Numbered from the stretch's first letter, positions 1 to 8,951 are shown. The stretch: DNA of 64,000 nt from Sinomicrobium sp. (GCA_029266035.1 JAJUFH010000001.1:355511-419510), one strand, 5' to 3'. The notes: generated from the letters alone by a model not told the origin. A program made the numbers and translations.

Positions 1-125
1 TACTCCAAAGTTGCCCTGACATCATCGGCTTTTACTTTATAGCCTTCAACGGTTTGTGTGGCCTGTGCGTTTAATCCGGCAATCACACTGCAGCATAAGG
101 CAGCGGAATAAAAATATTTTTTCAT
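1..125 (-). CDS. Secreted protein, N-terminal fragment (possibly M28 peptidase)
   Basis: An open frame begins at an ATG on the minus strand at 125 and runs off the window edge, so only about 41 residues are visible. They start with a Sec-type signal peptide (MKKYFYSAALCCSVIAGLNA) followed by a short segment containing VKADDVRATLE. A mature start of this kind resembles secreted M28-family metallopeptidases, which I recall next to pdhC in other flavobacteria, but no catalytic residue lies inside the window. The family call is therefore weak. The gene is separated from pdhC by a strong terminator hairpin. Confidence 0.5.
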   Translation of the reverse strand, partial: MKKYFYSAALCCSVIAGLNAQATQTVEGYKVKADDVRATLE

Positions 126-184
126 ATGCTAAATCATTTTGCCCCTTGTAGATAGTTACAAAGAATTCACTCGCTAAAATATAC

Positions 185-221
185 AAAAAAACCCGTTTCC
201 GTATGTAAAACGGGAAACGGG
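185..221 (-). terminator. Intrinsic terminator of pdhA-pdhC
   Basis: CCCGTTTCC (192-200) and GGAAACGGG (213-221) form a perfect 9-bp stem. Read on the minus strand the stem is followed by a T-run (the A-run at 185-191). It lies about 30 bases past the pdhC stop, where an operon terminator is expected. Confidence 0.8.
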
Positions 222-250
222 ATCCTTTAATTTATGTTAATTTCCGCTTG

Positions 251-1915
251 TTAAGCGAGCATGGTTACCGGATTTTCCAGATAGTGCTGTAGGGTTTGCA
301 AGAATTGTGCCCCTGTAGCGCCATCAACAGTACGGTGATCGCAGGCAAGTGTTACTTTCATCGTATTCCCAACAACTACCTGCCCGTCTTTTACCACTGG
401 CTTCTGAACGATAGCTCCCACCGAGAGAATGGCAGAATTGGGTTGATTGATTATAGAAGTAAACTCCTGTATACCAAACATCCCGAGATTGGACACTGTA
501 AAGGTACTTCCCTCCATCTCTTGAGGGGTCAGTTTTTTATTTCTTGCCTTTCCGGCGAGTTCTTTTACTTGTGCTCCGATTTGTGATAAACTCATCTGAT
601 CGGTAAAGCGCAGCACAGGAACTACCAGTCCGTCTTCTACCGCTACTGCTACCCCCACATGTACATGGTGATTGTAAACTGTGACATCCCCTTTCCAAGA
701 AGTGTTTACCTGCGGGTGTTTTTTCAGTGCCATAGCACATGCCTTTACAACCATATCGTTGAAAGAGACCTTGGTATCAGGCAAGGCATTAATCTGTCCT
801 CTAGAAGCTATGGCATTGTCCATATCTACCTCTATAGTAAGATAGTAATGCGGTGCGGTAAACTTGGATTCTGCCAAGCGTTTGGCGATGGTTTTCCTCA
901 TCTGTGAGTTTTTCAACTCTTCGATGCTCTCTTCTCCAGCAGGCACAAAAGGCATAGCCTGGACAGTTGAGGCCTGTTCTTTAGATGCTTGAGCAGCAAC
1001 TGGTGCTGCTACCTCTTTATACTCTTCAATATCTTTTTTGACTATCCTTCCGTTCTCTCCGCTTCCCTTTACTCGCGAAAGGTCAATTCCCTTCTCCTGG
1101 GCCATTTTCTTAGCTAGAGGCGATGCAAAAATCCTTCCATTGGATTGGGTTGCTTCAGCTGCTGATTCTCCTTGTAGAGACGCAGCATGCTGCGTCTCCA
1201 CAACAGCATGCTGCGTCTCTACGGGGGCGGGGGTAGATTGATTTCCGCCGGTTCCTGCGGCGGCCAATACGGCGTTCACATCGGTTCCTTCAGGGCCTAT
1301 AATTGCCAATACAGCATCTACAGGGGCAGATTCTCCTTCCTGTATTCCTATATGCAATAGGGTTCCGGAATAGAACGACTCAAATTCCATCGTAGCTTTA
1401 TCCGTCTCGATCTCGGCCAGAATATCGCCTTCTTCCACCTTGTCACCCTGCTTCTTTATCCAGCTCGCCACAGTACCTTCTTCCATGGTATCGCTGAGAC
1501 GAGGCATGGTTACAATCTCTACACCCTCGGGGATTTCTGCCTGTGGAGATGCAGAACCAGCCTGTGGGGATGCAGGAACAGCCTGTGGGGATGCAGGAAC
1601 AGGTTGTGGGGACGCAGCATGCTGCGTCCCTACCGGGGATTGGGGGGATTGTTGTAACAATCCTGAAATATCTTCTCCTTCTTCTCCGATTATGGCCAAA
1701 AGGGTATCTACTGGGGCTCCATCTCCTTCTTCTATTCCTATATGCAAAAGCGTACCGGAATAGAACGACTCAAATTCCATCGTAGCTTTGTCGGTCTCTA
1801 TCTCGGCCAGGATATCGCCTTCTTCTACTTTATCTCCTACTTTTTTCAACCATTTTGCCACGACACCTTCTTCCATGGTATCGCTCAATCTCGGCATATT
1901 AATTACTTCAGCCAT
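251..1915 (-). CDS. pdhC: Pyruvate dehydrogenase E2, dihydrolipoamide acetyltransferase
   Basis: This is the 554-residue E2 core of the pyruvate dehydrogenase complex, which passes the acetyl group from E1 to CoA. It has two lipoyl domains (about 2-80 and 132-210) with lipoyl-lysine motifs TDKATMEF at K43 and K173. A peripheral-subunit-binding domain lies at about 262-297 (SPLAKKMAQEKGIDLS). The catalytic acetyltransferase domain runs from about 330 to the end, with the HRTVDG signature (H527, D531). The gene starts 5 bases after the pdhA stop, so the two are co-transcribed. The linkers are unusual: 7-residue PQA-rich tandem repeats, and three copies of a TQHA peptide encoded by palindromic DNA (see the repeat entries). 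The 2-oxoacid substrate is inferred from the pdhA neighbour; E1 beta and E3 are not in the window. Confidence 0.95.
   Translation of the reverse strand: MAEVINMPRLSDTMEEGVVAKWLKKVGDKVEEGDILAEIETDKATMEFESFYSGTLLHIGIEEGDGAPVDTLLAIIGEEGEDISGLLQQSPQSPVGTQHAASPQPVPASPQAVPASPQAGSASPQAEIPEGVEIVTMPRLSDTMEEGTVASWIKKQGDKVEEGDILAEIETDKATMEFESFYSGTLLHIGIQEGESAPVDAVLAIIGPEGTDVNAVLAAAGTGGNQSTPAPVETQHAVVETQHAASLQGESAAEATQSNGRIFASPLAKKMAQEKGIDLSRVKGSGENGRIVKKDIEEYKEVAAPVAAQASKEQASTVQAMPFVPAGEESIEELKNSQMRKTIAKRLAESKFTAPHYYLTIEVDMDNAIASRGQINALPDTKVSFNDMVVKACAMALKKHPQVNTSWKGDVTVYNHHVHVGVAVAVEDGLVVPVLRFTDQMSLSQIGAQVKELAGKARNKKLTPQEMEGSTFTVSNLGMFGIQEFTSIINQPNSAILSVGAIVQKPVVKDGQVVVGNTMKVTLACDHRTVDGATGAQFLQTLQHYLENPVTMLA
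1174..1222. repeat. Palindromic repeat pair inside the pdhC linker
   Basis: A perfect 22-base palindrome (1177-1198, core CGCAGCATGCTGCG) is followed by a second partial copy (1204-1222). Together 1174-1192 and 1204-1222 are inverted copies of each other. The segment lies in the linker after the second lipoyl domain and is translated as ETQHAVVETQHAAS. It resembles short dispersed palindromic elements of the REP type that have landed in a tolerant, disordered linker; that origin is an inference. Confidence 0.75.
1540..1630. repeat. 21-bp tandem repeat running into a third palindrome in pdhC
   Basis: Just over three copies of a 21-base unit (1540-1560, 1561-1581, 1582-1602, then partial) encode PQAVPAS-type heptapeptides between the two lipoyl domains. 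The last, partial unit merges into another 22-base perfect palindrome at 1609-1630 with the same AGCATGCT core as the pair at 1174-1222, here with GGG/CCC ends. It is translated as GTQHAAS. The repeat keeps the reading frame because 21 is divisible by three. Confidence 0.8.
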
Positions 1916-1920
1916 AAGAA

Positions 1921-2919
1921 TTATAATTTATGAGATAAAAACGGATAATCTTCTTGTGCATACACCACATCATACATCACATTTTTATCTGGATACGGTG
2001 ATTCTTCAGCAAACTTCTCACATTCTGCTACCTTGTCTTTTACTCTCTTATCGATAGCTGCAATCTCTTTGTCGCTGGCATATTTCTTTTCTTTGATTAC
2101 ATCCAACACCTGAGTTATAGGATCTATCTTCTTGTATTCTTCTACTTCTTCTTTGGTTCTGTAGTGCTGTGCATCACTCATAGAATGCCCTCGATAACGG
2201 TAGGTTTTCATCTCCAAGAATGTAGGTCCGCCACCACTTCTCGCTCTTTGTATAGCCTCGTCCATGGCTTCGGCTACTTTTACAGGGTTCATGCCGTCTA
2301 CCGCACCACAAGGCATTTCATAACCCAATCCGAGTTTGTATATATCGGTAGTATGTGCTGTACGGGCTACTGAGGTACCCATAGCATATCCGTTATTTTC
2401 GCAGACAAACACCACCGGTAACTGCCACAACATAGCCAGGTTGAAGGTTTCGTGTAACGATCCTTGCCTCACAGCTCCATCTCCCATATAGCACAGGGTT
2501 ACTGCGTCTCTTTTAAAATATTTATCTGCAAATGCCAATCCGGCACCAAGAGGTATTTGTCCTCCCACTATACCGTGACCGCCGTAAAAACCTTTTTCCT
2601 TCGAGAAAATATGCATCGATCCTCCCAATCCCTGAGAAGTACCTGTACCTTTCCCGTAGAGCTCTGCCATCACCTTTCGCGGATCTACTCCCATACCGAT
2701 GGGTTGTACGTGATTTCGATAAGCGGTAATCATTTTGTCTTTAGAAAGATCCATAGCGTGCAACGATCCGGCCAATACCGCTTCCTGCCCGTTGTACAGG
2801 TGAAGAAAACCTCTCACTTTCTGTTGAATATACACTGCAGCCAGTTTATCTTCAAACTTTCTCCAGAACAACATATCCTCGTACCACTTGAGGTACACCT
2901 CTTTAGTAATCTTTTTCAT
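1921..2919 (-). CDS. pdhA: Pyruvate dehydrogenase E1 component, alpha subunit
   Basis: This 332-residue protein is the thiamine-diphosphate-binding alpha subunit of the E1 heterotetramer, which decarboxylates pyruvate and acetylates the E2 lipoyl group. The TPP motif starts at GDGAVRQGSLHE and continues to CENNGYAMGT. The Ser-rich phosphorylation-loop region YRYRGHSMSDAQHYR is also conserved. The length is normal for the Bacteroidota form. The start is ATG at 2919. pdhC follows after 5 bases. The beta subunit gene is not adjacent and must lie elsewhere. A good promoter candidate lies about 140 bases upstream. Confidence 0.95.
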   Translation of the reverse strand: MKKITKEVYLKWYEDMLFWRKFEDKLAAVYIQQKVRGFLHLYNGQEAVLAGSLHAMDLSKDKMITAYRNHVQPIGMGVDPRKVMAELYGKGTGTSQGLGGSMHIFSKEKGFYGGHGIVGGQIPLGAGLAFADKYFKRDAVTLCYMGDGAVRQGSLHETFNLAMLWQLPVVFVCENNGYAMGTSVARTAHTTDIYKLGLGYEMPCGAVDGMNPVKVAEAMDEAIQRARSGGGPTFLEMKTYRYRGHSMSDAQHYRTKEEVEEYKKIDPITQVLDVIKEKKYASDKEIAAIDKRVKDKVAECEKFAEESPYPDKNVMYDVVYAQEDYPFLSHKL

Positions 2920-3060
2920 GTGTTTAATTTTTTAACGATCACAGCCTGTGTGCTTCATCGTATTCAGTATTACGCGATTGTAAAAAACGCCTTCAGACCA
3001 TCAGCTACTAGGCAGTTTTCTCCGAATACTTCAACTTACTTCAAAAATCGATACAGCACC

Positions 3061-3090
3061 CAAAGTTATGCTATTTGTGGTATTTTTCAA
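3061..3090 (-). promoter_or_regulatory. Candidate flavobacterial promoter of pdhA-pdhC
   Basis: On the minus strand TTG (3088-3090) and TAACTTTG (3061-3068) are separated by 19 bases, matching the Bacteroidota consensus TTG-N17-23-TAnnTTTG. The predicted transcript start would lie near 3054, giving a leader of about 135 bases before pdhA. The interval 2920-3220 otherwise holds no gene that I can support. Confidence 0.55.
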
Positions 3091-3220
3091 TTGCAAGCTA
3101 CAAAAGTAATATTTTCGGCAAAAGGGAAAAAATGAAATGCGGAGTTTTATTTTCCTTTTTTGTTAAATCGATTTCCAAAAAAAAGCCAGCGATATTCCCC
3201 CTGCCCTACCCTTCCGAAAG

Positions 3221-3703
3221 TCACAGACTTTCCTTGTCGAACACAAGGGGCAGCAAATCGCCCACAGAAGGCGCCTTAACCACCTTTCCTGTCTCTCCCA
3301 TAAAATAGAGTTGTAAAGGGCTTTTCTGCTTCACTTCGTATTCGGAAAGACTTTGCCTACAGGCTCCGCAAGGAGGCACAGGAGTGAGCACTGTACGCCG
3401 GTCTGAAGCTGCCGATATCGCCAAGAGTTCTATCTCAGCATCCGGAAACCGAGCACCGGCCTGAAATACAGCGACTCTCTCGGCACAAAGTCCGGAAGGG
3501 TATGATGCATTTTCCTGATTGCTACCGATGACCACTTCTCCATTGTTTAACAACAAAGCTGCCCCGACCTTAAATTTGGAGTAAGGAGCATATGCTTTTT
3601 TACGCGCCTCTACGGCTTTTTGCATGAGTTCTCTGGCTGCTTCCGGAAGTTCTTCTATTCCGTCGTACACTACAAGGTGCGAAGTGATCTCTATTTCTTT
3701 CAT
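3221..3703 (-). CDS. cdd: Cytidine deaminase
   Basis: This 160-residue protein hydrolytically deaminates cytidine and deoxycytidine to uridine forms in pyrimidine salvage. The zinc site is that of the small tetrameric class: C73-A-E75 (the glutamate is the proton shuttle) and PCGAC with C112 and C115. The substrate-binding segment PYSKFKVGAAL is also present. The start is ATG at 3703. It lies in the conserved stretch porV-cdd-pdhA of flavobacteria and is transcribed in the same direction as both neighbours. Confidence 0.95.
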   Translation of the reverse strand: MKEIEITSHLVVYDGIEELPEAARELMQKAVEARKKAYAPYSKFKVGAALLLNNGEVVIGSNQENASYPSGLCAERVAVFQAGARFPDAEIELLAISAASDRRTVLTPVPPCGACRQSLSEYEVKQKSPLQLYFMGETGKVVKAPSVGDLLPLVFDKESL

Positions 3704-3812
3704 GAATCAATATTTCAAAACCATCTACAATCGAGCGAAGCTCATTATCACAACAATATACGGAAACTGTATTTATCAAGCCCCCTCTTCTCAGAGAAAT
3801 TGCGAATTATCG

Positions 3813-4973
3813 CTAAAACTCGACAAAATCATCACCGAAATTGAATCGGAGTGAAAAGCGAAGTGTATTTTCGAGCGGATTCTCTATCCTTGAAGTAGAA
3901 AACAAATAGGAGATATCTATGGTAGCCCAATTATAAGTAAAGCCGACACCGAGCGAAAAAAACTTTCGTCCACCTTTGTCGTTACTTTCATTAAAGTAGC
4001 CCGTGCGCAAAGCAAAAGCATCCTGATACACATACTCACCACCCAGAGCCCAGCTAACTTCTTTCAATTCCTCTCCAAATCCACCCGGCGCATCGCCAAA
4101 CGAACCGAACATACCGTTTACAAATCCCTTATTGTAATAGTCATCTTCCATATTAACCCATCCGTCACCATTAGAATCGGAGGGGGTTGGAACCAATAGT
4201 TTATTAAATTCTATCGCAGCGGTGATTCTGTTGTCGGGATCGAAAATAAAATCGAAGCTGCCACCTACTTTCAGATTTGTAGGCAAAAACTCCTCTTGAG
4301 TACGGTCGCTGCTATAGCTGATTTTAGGACCAATATTAGAGATATTAAAACCTCCGCGCCATCTTCCGTTAAACTTGTCGTACACCAGTTCGGGCGACTG
4401 GTAATATCCAGCTATATCGACTGCAAAAGAATTGGCTGCTCTGGCATCTGCACTTCCGGCTACTTCGGTAAGTCGGAGATCTGAACGAAGATAACGCCCC
4501 GCTACTGCCATAGAGAACTGTTCGCTCAACTTCAGGGAATACGAACCGTCTAAAGCGAGTTCGTTTGGTTTCACCTGGCGAGCAGGATCTAATGCGGTTT
4601 GCCTGAATTCAAACCCTCCCAATCCGTAATATCTCAAACTAAAAGCAAAAGCACTGCGATTACTGGTACGCTTGTAAAAATTGAGATTGAGTAAACCCAT
4701 ATCATCGACAAGCTGGGTGAGATAAGGAGTGTAACTCACTCCCACCCCATACTCCTGTTCTGAAAACACGTATTTGGCAGGGTTCCACTGTTGTGAATAG
4801 GTATCCGGAGCGGTAGCCACCCCTATATCGGCCATACCCGACGATCGTGCATCAGAGGCCACTAAAAGAAATGGCATAGCAGGAACAATCGGCCGATAAT
4901 CACGTGATTGCGCATTTAAAGATGGTTGTTTAACAAAAAGAGCTAGAAGTATTAAAGCAGTTATTTTTTTCAT
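3813..4973 (-). CDS. porV: PorV, T9SS outer-membrane beta-barrel (LptO family)
   Basis: The 386-residue protein resembles PorV, the outer-membrane barrel of the type IX secretion system that collects secreted substrates and hands them to the sortase PorU. The signal peptide MKKITALILLALFVKQPSLNA is followed by the typical mature start with RPIVPAMPFLLVASDAR and RSSGMADIGVAT. The C-terminus (TLRFSLRFNFGDDFVEF) is a barrel-ending aromatic strand. I chose ATG at 4973: the open frame extends to 5084, but that would put 37 non-signal residues before the signal peptide. It diverges from gldJ; no porU gene lies between them (see findings). Confidence 0.85.
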   Translation of the reverse strand: MKKITALILLALFVKQPSLNAQSRDYRPIVPAMPFLLVASDARSSGMADIGVATAPDTYSQQWNPAKYVFSEQEYGVGVSYTPYLTQLVDDMGLLNLNFYKRTSNRSAFAFSLRYYGLGGFEFRQTALDPARQVKPNELALDGSYSLKLSEQFSMAVAGRYLRSDLRLTEVAGSADARAANSFAVDIAGYYQSPELVYDKFNGRWRGGFNISNIGPKISYSSDRTQEEFLPTNLKVGGSFDFIFDPDNRITAAIEFNKLLVPTPSDSNGDGWVNMEDDYYNKGFVNGMFGSFGDAPGGFGEELKEVSWALGGEYVYQDAFALRTGYFNESNDKGGRKFFSLGVGFTYNWATIDISYLFSTSRIENPLENTLRFSLRFNFGDDFVEF

Positions 4974-4997
4974 GCTAAAATTTAGGTAGTTGAGCAA

Positions 4998-5005
4998 CAA
5001 ATATA
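4998..5005 (-). promoter_or_regulatory. Candidate -7 element for porV
   Basis: The minus strand reads TATATTTG, an exact match to TAnnTTTG, 24 bases before the porV start codon. No TTG is found at the usual 17-23 base spacing (the nearest is at 11), so this is only a half-supported promoter. Confidence 0.3.
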
Positions 5006-5254
5006 ATGAACTCGGGCAAACTACATCTCTACAGACTGCAAAATGATCTTTGAGCGGGAATATCAGGTGTTTTACACCAGACATCCGAAGCAGAAGTATT
5101 TCGGCATAAAGTATAATAATAAGAGGTGTAAAACGTTATTACAAATGTCTTATTGTGGTTGGTTTATAAAAAGTAGCCTACTTAAAAGTAAAATTATATC
5201 GTTAATTACTATATTGCACGCATATTTCTGGAGACAACACAAATCTTTTTTTCT

Positions 5255-6922
5255 ATGAAGATTAATTTTAGATCATTGGTATTGTTACTGCTTCTTACAA
5301 GCGGATTTACGGGCTGTAAAAACTCAAAATCCGACTATAAGAACACTTCGAGAGCCACCGGATGGAGGATAAATAATGGCGAAGGGAGCTTTCAGTACAA
5401 CACCAATTTTAAGGAACAAGAAACAGCACCCGGGCTAGTATTTATAGAAGGAGGTACTTTTACCATGGGCAAGGTGCAAGACGATGTGATGCACGATTGG
5501 AACAACACCCCTACCCAACAGCATGTGCAATCATTTTATATGGACGAAACTGAGGTTACCAACCTTATGTACTTAGAGTATCTGGATTGGCTCAAGAGAG
5601 TATTTCCTCCAGGCACACCTATGTATGAAAACGTATACGCAGGAGCCCTTCCCGACACCATGGTGTGGAGAAACAGACTGGGTTTTAACGAGGTGATGAC
5701 AAACAATTACCTTCGTCATCCGGCCTATGCCAACTATCCGGTAGTAGGCGTCAACTGGATACAAGCAGTTCAGTTTAGCGAATGGCGTACTGACCGCGTA
5801 AACGAAATGTACTTAGAACAGGAAGGATACATTGCCGACGGCACCAAAAACAAGGTAGCTTCGGGCGAAATGAGTGGTGCTTTCAGCACAAAAACTTACC
5901 TGATGGATCCCAACAAAGTTTATGGCGGACAAATAGACAGTGTTCAGGGAGACAGAAAAAAAGAGGAAGACAGCACTGACGTCTTCGCCAATCTCACTAG
6001 CGGAGTTATACTTCCGGGTTACCGACTGCCTACCGAAGCAGAATGGGAATACGCTGCCATTGCCATAGTAGGAAAACGGGAATACAACAATATCAGAGGA
6101 AGAAAGAAATATCCATGGGACGGAGAGTACACCCGATCTACCAAAAAATCGGCTCGTGGCGACCAGCTCGCCAATTTCAAACAGGGACGAGGAGATTACG
6201 GTGGTATAGCAGGATGGTCTGACGACGGGGCTGATATCACTGCCCAGGTAAAATCGTACCCTCCCAACGATTTTGGTCTTTACGATATGGCGGGAAATGT
6301 AGCAGAATGGGTTGCCGATGTATACCGACCAGTAGTGGATGACGAGGCTAATGACTTCAATTATTACAGAGGTAATGTTTACACCAAAACAGCTATAAAC
6401 GACGACGGTACGGTGAGTATATTAGACCCAAATCAGGTACTATACGACACCCTTCCTAATGGTAAAATCATAGCCAAAAAACTTCCCGGACAGGTTGTCG
6501 AAGTTCCCATAAGTGAAGAAGACACGTATTTACGTCCAAATTTTTCGCGTAGTGACAACCGCAATTACCGTGATGGAGACCTTAGCTCTTCGCGTTATTT
6601 CAACCAGTTTTACCAGGGCGATTCTATTGCCGATGCCAGCGACACCCACTCTATGTACAATTCGCCCCAGCACAGTATAGAGACAGACGGGGAAGGAAAT
6701 ATGATACTGGAATACGACAGGTCTAATCGCAGAACCACACTTATAGGCGATGATGTTCGAGTGTACAAAGGCGGTTCGTGGAGAGACCGAGCATATTGGC
6801 TAGATCCAGCTCAGAGAAGATACTTCCCTCAATACATGGCTACCGATTACATCGGGTTCCGATGCGCCATGTCGAGAGTAGGTTCAAAATCAAAATTCAA
6901 GCGCAAGAGACCGACACAATAG
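5255..6922 (+). CDS. gldJ: Gliding motility lipoprotein GldJ
   Basis: This 555-residue lipoprotein is required for gliding and for stability of the motor component GldK in Flavobacterium johnsoniae. The signal peptide ends in the lipobox SGFTGC with C21 as the lipidated residue. The rest is a formylglycine-generating-enzyme-like (SUMF1) fold, recognisable by DETEVTNLMYLEY, GYRLPTEAEWEYAA, LYDMAGNVAEWVAD, KGGSWRDRAYW and the ending DYIGFRCAMSR. It is not expected to be an enzyme. The start is ATG at 5255. A terminator follows before murF. Its T9SS partner porV is divergent, 281 bases away. Confidence 0.93.
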   Translation: MKINFRSLVLLLLLTSGFTGCKNSKSDYKNTSRATGWRINNGEGSFQYNTNFKEQETAPGLVFIEGGTFTMGKVQDDVMHDWNNTPTQQHVQSFYMDETEVTNLMYLEYLDWLKRVFPPGTPMYENVYAGALPDTMVWRNRLGFNEVMTNNYLRHPAYANYPVVGVNWIQAVQFSEWRTDRVNEMYLEQEGYIADGTKNKVASGEMSGAFSTKTYLMDPNKVYGGQIDSVQGDRKKEEDSTDVFANLTSGVILPGYRLPTEAEWEYAAIAIVGKREYNNIRGRKKYPWDGEYTRSTKKSARGDQLANFKQGRGDYGGIAGWSDDGADITAQVKSYPPNDFGLYDMAGNVAEWVADVYRPVVDDEANDFNYYRGNVYTKTAINDDGTVSILDPNQVLYDTLPNGKIIAKKLPGQVVEVPISEEDTYLRPNFSRSDNRNYRDGDLSSSRYFNQFYQGDSIADASDTHSMYNSPQHSIETDGEGNMILEYDRSNRRTTLIGDDVRVYKGGSWRDRAYWLDPAQRRYFPQYMATDYIGFRCAMSRVGSKSKFKRKRPTQ

Positions 6923-6948
6923 TCATTGCCAGAAAAATATTCAACCAC

Positions 6949-6982
6949 AGCCCTGACACTGTAAAAAGGTCGGGGCTTTTTG
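6949..6982 (+). terminator. Intrinsic terminator after gldJ
   Basis: AGCCCTGAC (6949-6957) pairs with GTCGGGGCT (6969-6977), with one G-T wobble, and is followed by TTTTT. It lies 26 bases past the gldJ stop and 13 bases before the murF start. Confidence 0.7.
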
Positions 6983-6995
6983 TTATTTTTACAAT

Positions 6996-8270
6996 ATGAA
7001 TATCGAGACACTCTACCAAATTTACCTGTCGTGCAACAAGGTGTGTACCGACACTCGAAAGCTCGAAAAAGGAGATCTCTTTTTCGCTCTAAAAGGCGAT
7101 CGTTTTAACGGTAATACCTATGCGGCACAAGCCCTGAAAAAGGGAGCCGCCTATGCAGTCATAGACGAGGACGACTATTATATCGATGAAAAAACGATAC
7201 TGACAGACAATGTCTTAACAAGTTTACAGCAACTGGCTCATTACCACAGAAAACAACTCGCTCTCCCCGTAATAGCCCTTACCGGTAGTAACGGAAAGAC
7301 CACCACCAAAGAGCTCATATACACGGTGCTCTCTCAAAAATTTCGAACCGTAGCCACCAAAGGCAATCTCAACAATCACATAGGGGTACCCCTTACACTG
7401 CTGTCGATGAACAAGGACACTGAGATTGGGGTAGTAGAAATGGGGGCCAATCACCTAGGCGAAATCGACGCCTTATGTGCCATAGCAGAACCCGACTACG
7501 GATATATCACCAACTTTGGCAAGGCCCATCTGGAAGGTTTTGGAAGTGCTGAAGGCGTGATTAGAGGCAAAAGCGAATTGTATCAATACCTGATAAAACA
7601 AGAGAAACTCGTTTTCTACAATGCCGACGACGACATACAGCTAGAAAAATTAAAAAACTACTCACACACCTTTGGATACAGCGCTACTGAAAATACAGAA
7701 GTCACTATTACTTTCAACAAGGCCTCCCCTTTTGTCTCTCTTCAGTACAAAAACAAAGAGATCTCATCTGCTCTTATTGGGCGTTACAATTTCAACAACA
7801 TTGCGGCAGCTATTACTATTGGCACCTATTTTGGCGTGTCTGACAATGACATAGAAAAAGCCATAGCCTCTTATATCCCTTCTGACAATCGCTCTCAGAT
7901 TGTGGAAAAAAACGAAAAAAAAATAATTCTCGACGCCTACAATGCCAATCCCAGCAGTATGCAATTGGCTATAGAGAACTTCACTACTTTACCCTATCCC
8001 GATAAAACGATGATATTGGGTGATATGTTTGAACTGGGTGAAGAATCTGCGGTCGAACACCAGTACATAGCCGATCGGCTTGTCGGACTTTCGGGATATG
8101 AGGTCTTTTTGGTAGGAGAGCATTTTTCGAAAACAAAATCGGAACACCAAAAATTTCGAGATTTTGAGAGCCTGAAATCACATATCCTCCAAAGAGGAAT
8201 ACCTGGAAAAACTTTACTGATAAAAGGATCTCGAGGAATGGCTTTAGAGAGAGTATTAGACTTGCTTTAA
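6996..8270 (+). CDS. murF: UDP-MurNAc-tripeptide--D-alanyl-D-alanine ligase
   Basis: This 424-residue cytoplasmic Mur ligase adds D-Ala-D-Ala to the UDP-MurNAc tripeptide in peptidoglycan precursor synthesis. The N-terminal UDP-binding part carries DTRKLEKGDLFFALKGDRF, the ATP P-loop is GSNGKTT at 97-103, and the central-domain motif MGANHLGEI and the C-terminal DAYNANPSSM and KGSRGMALE are all MurF-type. The start is ATG at 6996. It stands apart from a dcw cluster, next to gldJ, a neighbourhood I recall from other flavobacteria. Confidence 0.93.
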   Translation: MNIETLYQIYLSCNKVCTDTRKLEKGDLFFALKGDRFNGNTYAAQALKKGAAYAVIDEDDYYIDEKTILTDNVLTSLQQLAHYHRKQLALPVIALTGSNGKTTTKELIYTVLSQKFRTVATKGNLNNHIGVPLTLLSMNKDTEIGVVEMGANHLGEIDALCAIAEPDYGYITNFGKAHLEGFGSAEGVIRGKSELYQYLIKQEKLVFYNADDDIQLEKLKNYSHTFGYSATENTEVTITFNKASPFVSLQYKNKEISSALIGRYNFNNIAAAITIGTYFGVSDNDIEKAIASYIPSDNRSQIVEKNEKKIILDAYNANPSSMQLAIENFTTLPYPDKTMILGDMFELGEESAVEHQYIADRLVGLSGYEVFLVGEHFSKTKSEHQKFRDFESLKSHILQRGIPGKTLLIKGSRGMALERVLDLL

Positions 8271-8347
8271 TCTCTTAAAACTCCAGAAACAGATAGGAGC
8301 AGTTTTGACTACCCTCCTACACTTAGCGCCCAAAACAAAAAAAGAAA

Positions 8348-8355
8348 TACCTTTG
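8348..8355 (+). promoter_or_regulatory. Candidate -7 element for the tetR gene
   Basis: TACCTTTG matches TAnnTTTG exactly and lies 35 bases before the ATG at 8391. No TTG lies 17-23 bases upstream, so the call is tentative. Confidence 0.3.
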
Positions 8356-8390
8356 TCTATCGCTCAAAACGATTAGCAAAAATTCCCTTG

Positions 8391-8951
8391 ATGGAAAAAC
8401 GAGAAAGAATACTTCGAAGCGCCCTCAACCTGATTATCGAGCAAGGACTCCAACACACCCCTATGTCGCAGATTGCAGAGCATGCAGAAGTGGGCATGGG
8501 GAGCATATACAAACGCTTCAGGAGTAAAGAAGATATCGTAAACGGTATTTATGTAATGATAAAGACAGAAGAAGCCGAAGTTGTGTTTGTGAACTACGGC
8601 TCTCATAAAGACGTAAAAGATACCTTTTGGGATTTCTACAGCCGTATGATCGATTTTTTCTTACAAAATCCGCTCAAGTTCAACTTTATAAGTCAGTATG
8701 CCTTCTCGCCTATTATTGAAAAAAAAACACAGCAGGAAGCCATGTCTCGCTTTTACCCCTTCGATGAAATGTATACCAAGGGGTTAAAACAAAAACTCTT
8801 CAAAAACCTGAAAGCATCTCATCTCACTTATTTTGTTTTCGGCTCGGTGTGTTACTGGCTGAAATGTGCATCCGAACTGCAAATACACATAGACTACAAA
8901 CTCAAAGAGCAATTCCTGCAAATGGCCTGGGATTCCATTAAAAAAAGCTAA
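8391..8951 (+). CDS. TetR-family transcriptional regulator
   Basis: This 186-residue protein has the TetR N-terminal helix-turn-helix: RERILRSALNLIIEQGLQ, then MSQIAEHAEVGMGSIYKRFR and SKEDIV, with the Y-K/R-F recognition helix end. The C-terminal ligand-binding part has no specific signature that I can read. ATG at 8391 is preferred to the in-frame TTG at 8388. A palindrome (8980-8997) lies between its stop and the SDR gene, so it may regulate that gene. The ligand is unknown. Confidence 0.85.
   Translation: MEKRERILRSALNLIIEQGLQHTPMSQIAEHAEVGMGSIYKRFRSKEDIVNGIYVMIKTEEAEVVFVNYGSHKDVKDTFWDFYSRMIDFFLQNPLKFNFISQYAFSPIIEKKTQQEAMSRFYPFDEMYTKGLKQKLFKNLKASHLTYFVFGSVCYWLKCASELQIHIDYKLKEQFLQMAWDSIKKS

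Noticed and set aside
2464..3135. Long plus-strand open frame opposite pdhA.
   Set aside because: It is antisense to a clear pdhA coding sequence and its product has no recognisable domain.
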